From: DATEKX01 sp963726785
Lineage (GTDB): Bacteria; Acidobacteriota; Blastocatellia; UBA7656
Reading direction: 5' to 3'
NCBI GenBank assembly: GCA_963726785.1
Contig: CAVSDJ010000007.1
Span: 2,232,001-2,296,000 of the forward strand
DNA length: 64,000 nucleotides
Shown here: positions 25,814-34,396 of the stretch, in pieces
Numbering within the stretch: position 1 is the stretch's first letter
Layout of the letters: each line of letters opens with the position of its first letter
Notes under the pieces: generated by a model
The model's input: only the letters and a program-made list of their open reading frames with translations
Told to the model about the DNA's origin: nothing
Databases searched by the model: none
Position numbers and translations under genes: made by a program

Positions 25814-26467
25814 ATGTTTGCCAAACTTCTCTGTGCATTACTTTCACATCAGGTAAGCCAGTGGATATATATAGAATCGCATTCTTGTGAGCAGATCAAA
25901 TGCTGCGAAAGATGTGGGAAGAAATTATATGAGCAAGTAACTCATGAATATGGTGACTATAAATATATTGAGGTAAATAACTGTCGCCAGACTATAGAGT
26001 GCCTAAGATGCGGAGCCGTATCTGAAAGAACTCGTCATGATTGGGATGGTTGGAAGTATGTTGAGACAAATGATTGTAAACAGATTGCTCCCTGTAAGAG
26101 ATGTGAGAATAAGATTGAACGGATAGAACATGAGACGGGCGATTGGGCTTACCTTCAGACCGATGCTTGTCAACAGATCAAGCACTGTCAACGATGTAAA
26201 AGAGAATTGGACAGCAGGCTGAAACATGAATATGGTGACTGGAAATATCTGAAATCAGATGATTGTCGCCAGACTAGAGAATGCATACGGTGCAAATTCG
26301 AGGAATCACATATCGAGCATATTTTCATAGATTGGAATAGTATTGCTTGTGATGCTTACAGTTACTGCGGGCGCTGTAAAGAAAAGAAGTATGGAGGATT
26401 CCATGATTGGCGTTGTGGAGATGTATATGCCCCAGACTGTTGTAGATGCGGAACAAGCTATTATTGA
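25814..26467 (+). CDS. Tandem CxxC-repeat (zinc-ribbon-like) protein
   Basis: 217 residues built from about five repeats of 35-40 residues. The unit is roughly C-x-Q-x3-C-x-R-C-(G/x)-x6-R-x2-H-(E/D)-x-GDW-x-Y-(L/V). Copies include CEQIKCCERCGKKLYEQVTHEYGDYKY, CRQTIECLRCGAVSERTRHDWDGWKY, CKQIAPCKRCENKIERIEHETGDWAY, CQQIKHCQRCKRELDSRLKHEYGDWKY and CRQTRECIRCKFEESHIEHIF. A degenerate end repeat finishes CCRCGTSYY. Each unit has a C-x2-C knuckle plus a His and could bind zinc. No family name is certain. Function unknown; nucleic-acid or protein binding is inferred. Confidence 0.75.
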   Translation: MFAKLLCALLSHQVSQWIYIESHSCEQIKCCERCGKKLYEQVTHEYGDYKYIEVNNCRQTIECLRCGAVSERTRHDWDGWKYVETNDCKQIAPCKRCENKIERIEHETGDWAYLQTDACQQIKHCQRCKRELDSRLKHEYGDWKYLKSDDCRQTRECIRCKFEESHIEHIFIDWNSIACDAYSYCGRCKEKKYGGFHDWRCGDVYAPDCCRCGTSYY

Positions 26468-26485
26468 TAGGTCCGTTTGAGCGAA

Positions 26486-26577
26486 AGCTAACAACAGCAT
26501 GCAGCGGAGGCCGCGAAGCGAATTTCTTATGGTTCCTTGAGTGTTCGGCGCGGCCCCGCTGATGCCGGGCGTTATAC
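26486..26577 (+). repeat. attC site (type a) with AGCTAAC 5' box
   Basis: AGCTAAC complements the GTTAGCT at 25777-25783. 3' box GTTATAC. Confidence 0.92.
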
Positions 26578-26735
26578 GCGCGCGTACGAAATACTGTGAG
26601 TGATCGGACGCCTCCGCGCTTGCCAGTCTGCAGAGACTTTCAGTGAGGAGCCGCGCTTTAGTTGACTGGCACGGCTTTCGATTCTATTTTGGAGGCGCGG
26701 CTGCGGGGCGCGGCGGCGTGTCGAAATGACGCGAG
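26578..26735 (+). repeat. ORF-less structured cassette, family A copy 8
   Basis: Starts GCGCGTACGAAATACTG. 5' arm GACGCCTCCGCGC; 3' arm GCGCGGCGGCGT. Confidence 0.74.
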
Positions 26736-26825
26736 GTCTAACTACAGCATGCAGCGGAGCGCGCGAACGAGGCTTCTTATGCTTGTCAGTGATTGCCGCG
26801 CGCCCCCTGATACTGGGCGTTAGAC
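26736..26825 (+). repeat. attC site (type c)
   Basis: Boxes GTCTAAC / GTTAGAC. Confidence 0.92.
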
Positions 26826-27031
26826 AGTCGCGTACGAAATACTGTAAGTGAACGTACGCCGCCGCGCAGCAAGTAGGCGAGATTGATCCGAGTAATCACC
26901 GCGCCGCAGAAGCGATTAGATGAGTCAGCAAATAGCAACAGTGAGAGGCATGCCATAGGCTGATACGGCATCAATGATGTAGGAAGCAAGCGGCGCGGTA
27001 TCGGGCGCGGCAGCGTGTGACACGACACGAT
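26826..27031 (+). repeat. ORF-less structured cassette, family B copy 8
   Basis: Starts AGTCGCGTACGAAATACTG. The outer 5' arm is ACGCCGCCGCGC. The 3' half GCAAGCGGCGCGGTATCGGG is close to that of copy 11. Confidence 0.72.
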
Positions 27032-27133
27032 GTCTAACTATAGCATGCAGCGGAGCGCGATATGCAGACTTCATATGGCTTTGTGTCTAGAATGTTTCTA
27101 CAATCCCGCGCCCGCTGATGCAGCGCGTTAGAC
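27032..27133 (+). repeat. attC site (type b)
   Basis: Boxes GTCTAAC / GTTAGAC. Confidence 0.92.
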
Positions 27134-27180
27134 CCCAGTCGCAGCTAGGTCGGGCAGCACATAGAATGAGGAGAGTTTAG

Positions 27181-27846
27181 ATGAGTATAAACACTGTTTT
27201 TATATGTCATTCATCAAACAGGAATGATTATCAATTTGCAAAGGTACTGGCGCAGAGATTGGAGCAAAGAGGGTTCAAAGTCTGGTGGGATGAGGAGCGA
27301 TTAAAAGCTGGTGACTCTTTCCCCGCCGAGATTATGGAAGCAATTCTACATCACCACTTCTTCCTTTTTATTATGTCTCCTGGATCAGTCGCCTCAAAAT
27401 GGTGTAGGCGAGAACTGATTTTTGCTGATGAACTTGGTAAAGATATAAAGCCATTGATTCTTGAAGATGTTCCTATAGATAAGCAGCCACTTGTATTAAA
27501 GGAATTGCACTATGTTAATGTCGGTCAAGGTATCTCTAAATCGTTACCTAAGATTCTATATGCGATGGGGGTGGGCCTGCGTTCAGAGGTGGAAATTGTA
27601 GAGGAGCCTTATGCTAGGGATGGTCGCCTGGTCCAGACAATAGCTAACCAACTCAATTATGCAAGAACCTTCACTGATTCACTTAACTTGGTGCTTATGC
27701 TAAGAACAATTGGGGAGAGTTGCTGTGAAACTGATCGCGCAAGACAGCTATTTGAACAGATGATGTCACGTTCGACCTACACAGGGGAGAGAATTGATTA
27801 TGACAAAGTTAGGGATAACTTGTTGCGGAATTGGAATAAATCCTAA
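27181..27846 (+). CDS. TIR-domain protein
   Basis: 221 residues. A TIR domain fills residues 1-140. TVFICHSSNRNDY (5-17) is the first strand and BB-loop side, and VWWDEERLKAGDSFPAEIMEAI (34-55) follows. IMSPGSVASKWCRRELIFADE (64-84) has the S-x-WC-x2-E motif, with Glu78 at the position of the NADase catalytic Glu. The helical C-terminal region (141-221) could be a sensor or oligomerisation part. Bacterial TIR proteins often deplete NAD+ on phage infection. No partner gene is in the cassette. AGGAGAG precedes ATG 27181. Confidence 0.88.
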   Translation: MSINTVFICHSSNRNDYQFAKVLAQRLEQRGFKVWWDEERLKAGDSFPAEIMEAILHHHFFLFIMSPGSVASKWCRRELIFADELGKDIKPLILEDVPIDKQPLVLKELHYVNVGQGISKSLPKILYAMGVGLRSEVEIVEEPYARDGRLVQTIANQLNYARTFTDSLNLVLMLRTIGESCCETDRARQLFEQMMSRSTYTGERIDYDKVRDNLLRNWNKS

Positions 27847-27878
27847 AAATAATAGCCAAAAAGGTTCCGCCGCAAGGG

Positions 27879-27970
27879 GTCTAACTTCAGCATGCAGCGG
27901 AGGCCGCGAAGCAGGTTTCTTATCATTCTGCCAGTGTCGCTCGCGGCCCCGCTGATGCTGGGCGTTAGAC
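27879..27970 (+). repeat. attC site (type a)
   Basis: Boxes GTCTAAC / GTTAGAC. Confidence 0.93.
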
Positions 27971-27999
27971 GGCTCAGACTCAGTTACCTGGAAAACACT

Positions 28000-28332
28000 A
28001 TGGGATACCGCAGGTCAAAGCGGAAGGTAGAAGCGGCAGGGGGGTGGACTACATTCGTAGCTCGCAACAAGAATTTAATCTATGCAGCCGGACTGCCAGA
28101 GCCAGTCACCAAGTCAATCGATCATTGGGACGATTTCCTAATGCACGGCTATCTCGACCATCACGAAGACCCGCATGGCTTCAGTGTAGATCAACTTTCC
28201 GAGCAACAGTACGGTGCGGTGTTGCAACTTGTGGAAAGTTATTTCGTGTCTGGTTACGAATACTTTGAGCCAGTAGCCCTGCGAAGTGAAGATTCGAGAG
28301 CGCTAAATGATCAATTTAGAGGAAAGAGATAG
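28000..28332 (+). CDS. Conserved hypothetical protein
   Basis: 110 residues from ATG 28000 (MGYRRSKRKVEAAGGWTTFVARNKNLIYAAGLPEPVTKSIDHWDDFLMHGYLDHHEDPHGF...). Basic N-terminus, then a mixed region rich in His, Asp and Tyr, ending in a helix (LSEQQYGAVLQLVESYFVSGYEYFEP). No domain recognised. The upstream in-frame extension is attC sequence and is not used. Confidence 0.6.
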   Translation: MGYRRSKRKVEAAGGWTTFVARNKNLIYAAGLPEPVTKSIDHWDDFLMHGYLDHHEDPHGFSVDQLSEQQYGAVLQLVESYFVSGYEYFEPVALRSEDSRALNDQFRGKR

Positions 28333-28347
28333 CAGCGATAAGTCGCC

Positions 28348-28439
28348 GTCTAACAAATGCGTGCAACGGAGGCCGCGAAGCGAGTTGCTTATCAAACCGT
28401 GAGTAATCGTCGCGGCCCCGCTGACGCATAGCGTTAGAC
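28348..28439 (+). repeat. attC site (type a)
   Basis: Boxes GTCTAAC / GTTAGAC. Confidence 0.93.
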
Positions 28440-28840
28440 CCTTGCGTCGACATGGTTGAGGATGAATGTTCGGGTTGCCAATCGAGAATGCCAGCTAACT
28501 GCTTCCCCCTTAGTTCACCCCTTCACTGCTGCTGACGCTTCTTCTTTCTTCTGCCACTCGCCCCTGCTTTGATGTTTGCACCCCCTCTTGCACTGTAGTC
28601 TGGCAGCCCTATTGTAGGCTTGTGCAGACTATGCAGGACGGTTGAACAAGCTCCAGCAGCAAGCCACGCTCTTGGTTGCCTCAGATCGTCGCCTGTTGTA
28701 GCGTTTGAGGGTCAGTCATTTTGGCAATAGAGCAGAAGCAACAATCAGCATCAGTCAACAGCAGAGGGAAACGAGCAAGGGTTCAGATAAAAGCAGAAGG
28801 AAGAAATTGGGATGGAATCGGTTTGGTAAAATGAAAGCGG
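28440..28840 (+). repeat. Cassette family C copy 5
   Basis: ATG 28465 (GGATGAATGTTCGGG) opens only a short frame. No long frame is preserved, so this copy is non-coding or decayed. Its pair is copy 7 (33997-34396). Confidence 0.5.
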
Positions 28841-28943
28841 GTCTAACTACAGCATGCAGCGGAGCGCGGTAAGCTGATTTGAAATGGCTTGCTCTGGCTG
28901 AGCACGACTACAACAACGCGCCCGCTGATGCTGGGCGTTAGAC
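28841..28943 (+). repeat. attC site (type b)
   Basis: Boxes GTCTAAC / GTTAGAC. Confidence 0.92.
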
Positions 28944-29100
28944 GCTAGCGATTAAAACCTGCTGCAATGCTCTGTTGGCAGATTGCGCTCTATTAATCCA
29001 ACATGCCGTACCTGAGCAGGACTGTATGTGATGAAGAGTGTGAAATAGCGCCTGCTTCAGCTATTATTTTCAAACGGGCGCTATTTATAGGAGAAAGAGA

Positions 29101-29271
29101 ATGCCTCAACTCGGACACCTTACAATAGGAACAATAATATTCCTGATCGGCGCTGTGATATACATCGTAAATCTGGTGCTTAGCTTGGCGCGAAAAGGTA
29201 CGCAGCTTCCATTCGATGGAGTAGGACTGATGGTGCTCGGATTGGGTCTTGTGCTTTTGTTCAAGCTTTGA
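29101..29271 (+). CDS. 56-aa two-helix membrane peptide, copy 3
   Basis: Identical protein to 18373-18543, with the same leader hairpin and ribosome site. Third duplicate of this cassette. Confidence 0.7.
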   Translation: MPQLGHLTIGTIIFLIGAVIYIVNLVLSLARKGTQLPFDGVGLMVLGLGLVLLFKL

Positions 29272-29316
29272 CGACAGCCATGACGGAGTAATAATACATC
29301 AGCATGGATGAACCGC

Positions 29317-29419
29317 GTCTAACTACAGCATGCAGCGGAGCGCGGTATGCACATTTCACATGGTTTGGGTTGGCAGAGTAAGTCTACAGCAACGCGCCCG
29401 CTGATACTGGGCGTTAGGC
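29317..29419 (+). repeat. attC site (type b)
   Basis: Boxes GTCTAAC / GTTAGGC. Confidence 0.92.
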
Positions 29420-29433
29420 CTATAGGAGGAAAG

Positions 29434-30033
29434 ATGTTTGTTTCAATCGTGGAGCTACTGTTCAAACTCGCTACCGCTGGATTCACGGGCTTTCAGGCGA
29501 ATCGTAAGGCCTTCTTCGAGACGCATGTCGAGCCAGTACATGTTCGGATGAGCGCAATTCACAAAGACTACACAGATGCGTTCAAAGAAATAGAGTCTCG
29601 TCTAAGGGACAATGCGCGACCAACACAAGAGCTGCTGGAGTTTCTTAGGGAACGTCGGCGCGATTATGAAGCCGAACGAACCTTAACTCGAAATCTCGCT
29701 AACGAGTTGCAGCAGATCAGAAACCGTGGCCTGAACGACCGCAGATGGAGTGCTGTTGAGGAATACTGTAACGCCATCGTCGCCTACTTTAATGTAGGCG
29801 GCCAGATGGCAGGCGTCGTGGGCGTCTCGTGGTTCACGGACTTTCTCGACATCGTTGAGAGAAACTGCAGAGACGAGCGCAGACAAGACGTCTGGTGGAC
29901 ATCCAGCATTGGGGGCTGTAGCCCCCGCTATGAACTTCTGGAAGCAGTTCAGGCGATTCGAACCGATGGACTTCCGAAGGCATATGACTCAATGTCTAAA
30001 CAGTATGCGATCTTGCGCGCCCGCCTGCTATAG
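29434..30033 (+). CDS. Helical hypothetical protein
   Basis: 199 residues, MFVSIVELLFKLATAGFTGFQANRKAFFETHVEPVHVRMSAIHKDYTDAFKEIESRLRDN... A weak N-terminal hydrophobic helix (residues 3-17) could be a membrane anchor. A long charged coiled-coil-like region follows (about 25-95), then a helical domain with ERNCRDERRQDVWWTSS. No family recognised. TAGGAGGA lies 4 nt before ATG 29434, a strong start. Codon use is GC-richer than neighbours. Confidence 0.65.
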   Translation: MFVSIVELLFKLATAGFTGFQANRKAFFETHVEPVHVRMSAIHKDYTDAFKEIESRLRDNARPTQELLEFLRERRRDYEAERTLTRNLANELQQIRNRGLNDRRWSAVEEYCNAIVAYFNVGGQMAGVVGVSWFTDFLDIVERNCRDERRQDVWWTSSIGGCSPRYELLEAVQAIRTDGLPKAYDSMSKQYAILRARLL

Positions 30034-30126
30034 GCCTAACAAACGCATGCAGCGGAGGCCGCGAAGCGAGTCTCCTAACGTTCCACCAGTGTTACGTCGC
30101 GGCCCCGCTGATGCTGGGCGTTAGAC
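30034..30126 (+). repeat. attC site (type a)
   Basis: Boxes GCCTAAC / GTTAGAC. Confidence 0.93.
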
Positions 30127-30505
30127 CCTAGCGACAGTGTGGCGGAGAATCAATGTTCGGGTTGCTAATCCAACCTTGCAGCCTATCTCCACTTCGTTAT
30201 TTCACTCCTGCCGCTTGTTCTTACTTCTCCTACTGACTGCTGATTTGCTCCTTGCAATTACTATCTTGCTATGGAGTCAGGCAGCCCTGATGCCGCCTTG
30301 CTCGGACAGATCAGATTGGTTGAACAAGCGGCAGCACAAAGCTATGCTCTTGCTTGGTGAAAGATTCTGGGCTGATGTGGCGCTGGTGAGCCGAGGCAAA
30401 TAGGCAATCAAGCAGAAACAGCGAGGAGGATGGGAACCAAAAAACCAGAGAGCAAAAACAGAAATAGGGAAATGAGATAGAAACAGACCTGTAAAACGAA
30501 GGCGG
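30127..30505 (+). repeat. Cassette family C copy 6
   Basis: ATG 30152 gives a 27-codon frame (MFGLLIQPCSLSPLRYF...). The frame opened by GTG 30137 (MWRRINVRVANP...) reaches the shared LNKRQHKAMLLLGE block and ends at 30403. The two frames again compete. Confidence 0.5.
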
Positions 30506-30876
30506 GTCTAACAAAGGGTTGGACCTCAGATTTTGCGCAAACAGGATGAATATGGCCTGTATAAACATCACGGATAAAAAGCTTAATGATGGTTTCAAGG
30601 GAGGTCTCATTTTGGAGTTTTTTTGGCTTTAGACGCTTGTAAGCTCTGTTGCTCGATTGTCACAGGTCTGAGTCTGTAGAATTTGACTAGTCTAAGCTTG
30701 TAAGTTGTTGATTTCAGGTTGGGGCAAATGGTTGCAATACCAACATTAAACGGGAGAAACTGTAACCTGTTTGCGCAAAATCTGAGTTGGACCGGAGCGC
30801 GGTAAGCAGGTTTCAGATGGTTTGCCCTAGCTGAGTTGGTCTAAATCAACGCGCCCGGTCATCCCAACCGTTAGAC
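30506..30876 (+). repeat. attC site (type b, ACCGG arm) interrupted by a MITE
   Basis: Left end GTCTAACAAAGGGTTGGAC, right end from TTGGACCGGAGCGCGG (30787) to GTTAGAC (30870-30876). Removing the insertion and one TTGGAC restores a normal site. Confidence 0.88.
30525..30786 (+). mobile_element. MITE inserted in attC, copy 1
   Basis: 262 bp, no ORF. Perfect terminal inverted repeats of at least 20 bp begin CTCAGATTTTGCGCAAACAG and end with the complement. Flanked by a 6-bp direct repeat TTGGAC (30519-30524 and 30787-30792). The second copy at 49702-49962 differs by one T in a T-run. The parent transposase is not in the window. Confidence 0.88.
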
Positions 30877-30971
30877 CGCCTAAAATCAGCGTCGTTACGA
30901 TCAGTCAGCTACATCAATCAATTCCAAGTTCAAGCAACCATTGTGATATTATTCAGTCGCGAGGATACAAT

Positions 30972-31523
30972 ATGACTGCAACTACTTCACTGATGACAGC
31001 AGATGATCTACTCCGTAGCCCGGATGATGGATTCCGATATGAACTATTACGAGGAGAATTGAAAAAAATGGCCCCAGCTAGCCATGAGCACGGAAGAATT
31101 GCCATAAACATTTCAACACCTCTCGATCAACATGCTAGAACAAACAAACTGGGCAGAGTTTATGCCGCAGAAACCGGATTCAAACTCGCTTCTGATCCAG
31201 ATACAGTACGAGCACCTGATGTTGCCTTTGTCAGTCAGAAACGGCTTGAACAGGTGGGTAGGGTGAAAGGATATTGGCCTGGTGCGCCCGATTTGGTTGT
31301 AGAGATTATTTCTCCTAGCGATATCTATACTGAGGTCGAGGAGAAAGTTTTTGACTGGCTGGAAGCAGGGGCCAAGATGGTAGTTGTAGTGAATCCGCGA
31401 AAGCGGGTAGTTACAGTGTATCGCTCTTTTACTGAGATTGTGGTCTTGACTGAGGCTGACAGGCTAGACTGTAGTGATGTTATAGCCGGATGGTCTATTG
31501 CAGTGAAAGACATATTTGAATGA
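30972..31523 (+). CDS. Uma2 family (PD-(D/E)XK-like) nuclease
   Basis: 183 residues of the classical Uma2 form. TADDLLRSPDDGFRYELLRGELKKMAPASHEHGRI (about 9-43), VRAPDVAFVSQKRL (77-90) with the catalytic Asp, and WPGAPDLVVEIISPSDIYTEVEEKVFDWLEAGAKMVVVVNPRKRVVTVYR (98-147) with the Glu, Lys and Val-rich strand are all present. Only weakly similar to the Uma2 at 9213, so it was acquired separately. GAGGATACAAT precedes ATG 30972. Confidence 0.9.
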   Translation: MTATTSLMTADDLLRSPDDGFRYELLRGELKKMAPASHEHGRIAINISTPLDQHARTNKLGRVYAAETGFKLASDPDTVRAPDVAFVSQKRLEQVGRVKGYWPGAPDLVVEIISPSDIYTEVEEKVFDWLEAGAKMVVVVNPRKRVVTVYRSFTEIVVLTEADRLDCSDVIAGWSIAVKDIFE

Positions 31524-31563
31524 TCGAAAAAGAAAAAGACAAAAGGCTTTCACGCAAAAGGCG

Positions 31564-31657
31564 GTCTAACAAACGCATGCAGTGGAGCGCGGCAAGCGAG
31601 TCTCTCAACATTTCATCTAATGCAACATGCCGCGCCCGCTGATGCTTGGCGTTAGGC
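31564..31657 (+). repeat. attC site (type d)
   Basis: Boxes GTCTAAC / GTTAGGC. Confidence 0.92.
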
Positions 31658-31729
31658 GCTTGCGATCAAACGCAGACGCAGCATAGGATAGAGAAAGAGG
31701 AAAACACTCCACGAATAACTCAAAGACAT

Positions 31730-32086
31730 ATGACAGCAAAAAGAACTGAGAAGCTCCTGAAACAAGCATTGCTCGACGAAGGTGAAATGCAGCACGAGCT
31801 TTATGAATATGAGTTGGAAGAGCTATTAGATGAATGGAAGGCATCTATGGCTAAAGACAAAGATGACTACATCTTTGCAGTGACAGAAAATAGCGGCCAC
31901 GTGGCAATGGTATTGATAGAGAAATCAGGACAAGTACATATCAATGAGCAGGCAAGGGAGAGGCTGAAAGCGCTGTGGCCTGCTGCATATGAGAGCAACA
32001 TAAAGAAATTGATACCGGCGTTTGCCGAACAACTGAACGAAGGTGAGATACCAGTAAGCGGAGTAAAAACAGTTGAAGCGTCATGA
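31730..32086 (+). CDS. Conserved hypothetical protein, copy 1
   Basis: 118 residues, MTAKRTEKLLKQALLDEGEMQHELYEYELEELLDEWKASMAKDKDDYIFAVTENSGHVAMVLIEKSGQVHINEQARERLKALWPAAYESNIKKLIPAFAEQLNEGEIP... The N-terminal half is acidic and helical. A strand pair (YIFAVTENSGHVAMVLIEKSGQVHINEQA) and helices follow. No named family. The protein at 51451-51807 is identical. In this copy one A is missing from the A-run upstream, which only extends the frame 5'. Confidence 0.65.
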   Translation: MTAKRTEKLLKQALLDEGEMQHELYEYELEELLDEWKASMAKDKDDYIFAVTENSGHVAMVLIEKSGQVHINEQARERLKALWPAAYESNIKKLIPAFAEQLNEGEIPVSGVKTVEAS

Positions 32087-32095
32087 TGATGCCGC

Positions 32096-32188
32096 GCCTA
32101 ACAAATGCGTGCAGTGGAGCGCGGCGAGCGATCTTCTTATGGTTCCACGAGTGTTCCGCGCCGCGCCCACTGACGCATAGCGTTAGGT
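32096..32188 (+). repeat. attC site (type d) with GTTAGGT 3' box
   Basis: 5' box GCCTAAC. GTTAGGT is mirrored by ACCTAAC at 32877. Confidence 0.92.
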
Positions 32189-32222
32189 ATTTTCAATGAG
32201 CAGGTACACGGGAGTTCGTGAA

Positions 32223-32855
32223 ATGACGACTTTAAAACGATTGCGGAACTTCGAAGATCAATTTACAGAGCGAAAAGAACAGGGCGTTAGCTATGAAGCT
32301 GTTTGTAAAACCCTCGTTGCATTTGCTAACTCACTTGAAGCTGGTCAAACAGGGATTCTTTTTATAGGTGTTTCTGATAAAGGCGAAATTACCGGGGTTC
32401 AGAATCCAGAAAAGCGCATGAAATGGATTACTAACTTGGCTCACAGCACATGTTATCCTCCCATTCCGATCAAGATTGAAGTCCTTACTATTGAAGAGAA
32501 ACAGGTTATAGCTGTAGTCGTAGATTCAAGTGAAAACCGTCCCCATTTTGCTGGTCCTGCTTATGTGCGTGTTGGCTCTCAGAGTCTGGCAGCAAATGAA
32601 AACCAGTATCAGACTTTATTGGCATCCCGAATAAGCCCGGTCAGAGAGTTAGCAAAGGCTCGCGACTCCAAACTACAGGTTATTGTGGCTCGCCCGTACC
32701 CAAGCTTACGAACCTATTGTATTGTTACCAGTATCAATCCTGTCTGGGTTGAGTTCCAGTCATTGCCATCTGGAGATATATTCTCAATTCCTACGACTCG
32801 TATGCTGATACGATGGGATGGGACTCTGAATAAGCTTCTAGTAACAGAGATATGA
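32223..32855 (+). CDS. AlbA_2 (Schlafen-type) DNA-binding domain protein
   Basis: 210 residues from ATG 32223; ATG 32196 would add nine. CGGGAG lies 9 nt upstream. The AlbA_2 domain (also called divergent AAA-4 or Slfn core) is visible at about 9-112. QFTERKEQGVSYEAVCKTLVAFANSLEAGQTGILFIGVSDKGEITGVQNPEKRMKWITNL shows the family E-x-K and FAN-x3-G-x2-FIGVxDxGxIxG pattern, and FAGPAYVRVGSQS follows. A short C-terminal beta domain ends the protein. Such proteins bind DNA or RNA and appear in regulators and defence genes. Confidence 0.83.
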   Translation: MTTLKRLRNFEDQFTERKEQGVSYEAVCKTLVAFANSLEAGQTGILFIGVSDKGEITGVQNPEKRMKWITNLAHSTCYPPIPIKIEVLTIEEKQVIAVVVDSSENRPHFAGPAYVRVGSQSLAANENQYQTLLASRISPVRELAKARDSKLQVIVARPYPSLRTYCIVTSINPVWVEFQSLPSGDIFSIPTTRMLIRWDGTLNKLLVTEI

Positions 32856-32876
32856 ATTGTCTCACCCAAAGAAAAT

Positions 32877-32969
32877 ACCTAACAAATGCGTGCAGTGGAG
32901 CGCGGCGATTGAGTTTCTTATGGTTCCGCCAATGCTCCGCGCCGCGCCCACTGACGCACAGCGTTATAC
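32877..32969 (+). repeat. attC site (type d) with ACCTAAC 5' box
   Basis: ACCTAAC complements the TTAGGT start of its cassette. 3' box GTTATAC. Confidence 0.92.
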
Positions 32970-33128
32970 GCTCGCGTACGAAATGACTTGAATACACGGA
33001 CGCCTCCGCGCTGGGAGATCTGCAATCACTTACAGTGAGATGCCGCGCCTGAGTTGACACGCTGCTGAAACGAAACTATTTTGGAGGCGCGGCTGCGGGG
33101 CGCGGCGGCGTGGAGGCGATGACGCTCG
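32970..33128 (+). repeat. ORF-less structured cassette, family A copy 9
   Basis: Same sequence as copy 3 (8896-9054); the next attC (33129) is also near-identical to 9055, differing by one C in the right arm. Confidence 0.75.
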
Positions 33129-33218
33129 GTCTAACTACAGCATGCAGCGGAGCGCGCGAAGGAGGCTTCTCATGCTTGTCAGTGATTGCCGCGCGCCCGC
33201 TGATACTGGGCGTTAGAC
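33129..33218 (+). repeat. attC site (type c)
   Basis: Boxes GTCTAAC / GTTAGAC. Confidence 0.92.
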
Positions 33219-33422
33219 AGTCGCGTGCGAAATACTGTGAGAGAACGAACGCCGCCGCGCCACCAGTCGGCGAGATAGATGTGAGTCAATGCCGCGCCGC
33301 AGGGGCGTTTAGCTGAGTCAGCAAATGGAAATCCAGATGAAGCGTGTAAGAAGCGAGAGGAAAACAATCAGACAGAGGCAAGCGGCGCGGCCCCAGCGCA
33401 GCGGCGTATCAAAGGACGCGAT
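33219..33422 (+). repeat. ORF-less structured cassette, family B copy 9
   Basis: Starts AGTCGCGTGCGAAATACTG. Outer arm AACGCCGCCGCGCC with GGCCCCAGCGCAGCGGCGT; inner GCCGCGCCGC with GCGGCGCGGC. Confidence 0.74.
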
Positions 33423-33525
33423 GTCTAACTATTGCATGCAGCGGAGCGCAGTATGCACACTCCAAATGAATCGCGCTGGCTGAGTCGGTCTGTATCAACG
33501 CGCCCGCTGATGCTAGTCGTTGGGC
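33423..33525 (+). repeat. attC site (type b)
   Basis: Boxes GTCTAAC / GTTGGGC. Confidence 0.92.
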
Positions 33526-33903
33526 GTCTACGCTGTGCGAACTGCAAACCCTACAGCTCAAAAAACTCAACCTTGACCTATGAAGGCCCATCCTACGCCC
33601 AAGCAAGTCCCTCAATTGTGCTGCCGTCCGCCCCTTCGATGTAGGGATATATTTCGGCCTGCGGATAAACACCCTCAACCACAGCTACCTTTCTCCTTTC
33701 GGATGCAATCCCTTGATCGTTTGCGTCAAGGCAACGCATCAACTGCCCACCGGATCAGCAACAATCGAAGTCACACACGCTTGACAGACGTGCTGATTGC
33801 AATAAGCGGCATCGGTGAAAACCTGCTGGATTCATCTCTGATGCATTTTGCTCGCTCATTGAGTCCTTGCCTTTGTAGATAGACCTTGTTACCCCGATAA
33901 GCC
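33526..33903 (-). pseudogene. Cassette with possible decayed reverse-strand gene
   Basis: No convincing + strand gene. On the - strand, protein-like frames are split by shifts. One reads ...QVFTDAAYCNQHVCQACVTSIVADPVGS stop, with a Cys/His cluster. A neighbouring frame then reads ...MRCLDANDQGIASERRKVAVVEGVYPQAEIYPYIEGADGSTIEGLAWA stop. Together they look like one reverse-oriented gene broken by small indels. The cassette boxes GTTGGGC and GCCCAAC match. No homology recognised. Confidence 0.35.
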
Positions 33904-33996
33904 GCCCAACTAGAGCATGCAGTGGAGCGCGGCAAGTGAGTTTGATATGATGCGGGGGAGGCAACATGCCGCGCCCACTGATGCTGGGCGTTAGAC
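33904..33996 (+). repeat. attC site (type d)
   Basis: Boxes GCCCAAC / GTTAGAC. Arms GCAGTGGAGCGCGGC and GCCGCGCCCACTG. Confidence 0.92.
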
Positions 33997-34396
33997 CCTT
34001 GTGTCGACATGGTTGAGGATGAATGTTCGGGTTGCCAATCGAGAATGCCAGCTAACTGCTTCCCCCTTAGTTCACCCCTTCACTGCTGCTGACGCTTCTT
34101 CTTTCTTCTGCCACTCGCCCCTGCTTTGATGTTTGCACCCCTCTTGCACTGTGGTCTGGCAGCCCTACTGTAGGCTTGTGCAGACTATGCAGAGCGGTTG
34201 AACAAGCTCCAGCAGCAAGCTACGCTCTTGGTTGCCTCAGATTGTTGCCTGTTGTAGCGTTTGTGGGTCGGTCATTTTGGCAATAGAGCAGAAGCAACAA
34301 TGAGCATCAGCCAACAGCAGAGGGAAACGAGCAAGGGTTCAGATAAAAGCAGAAGGAAGAAATTGGGATGGGATCGATTTGGTAAAATGAAAGCGG
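33997..34396 (+). repeat. Cassette family C copy 7
   Basis: Close to copy 5. ATG 34022 leads only to a short frame; no conserved long ORF. Confidence 0.5.
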
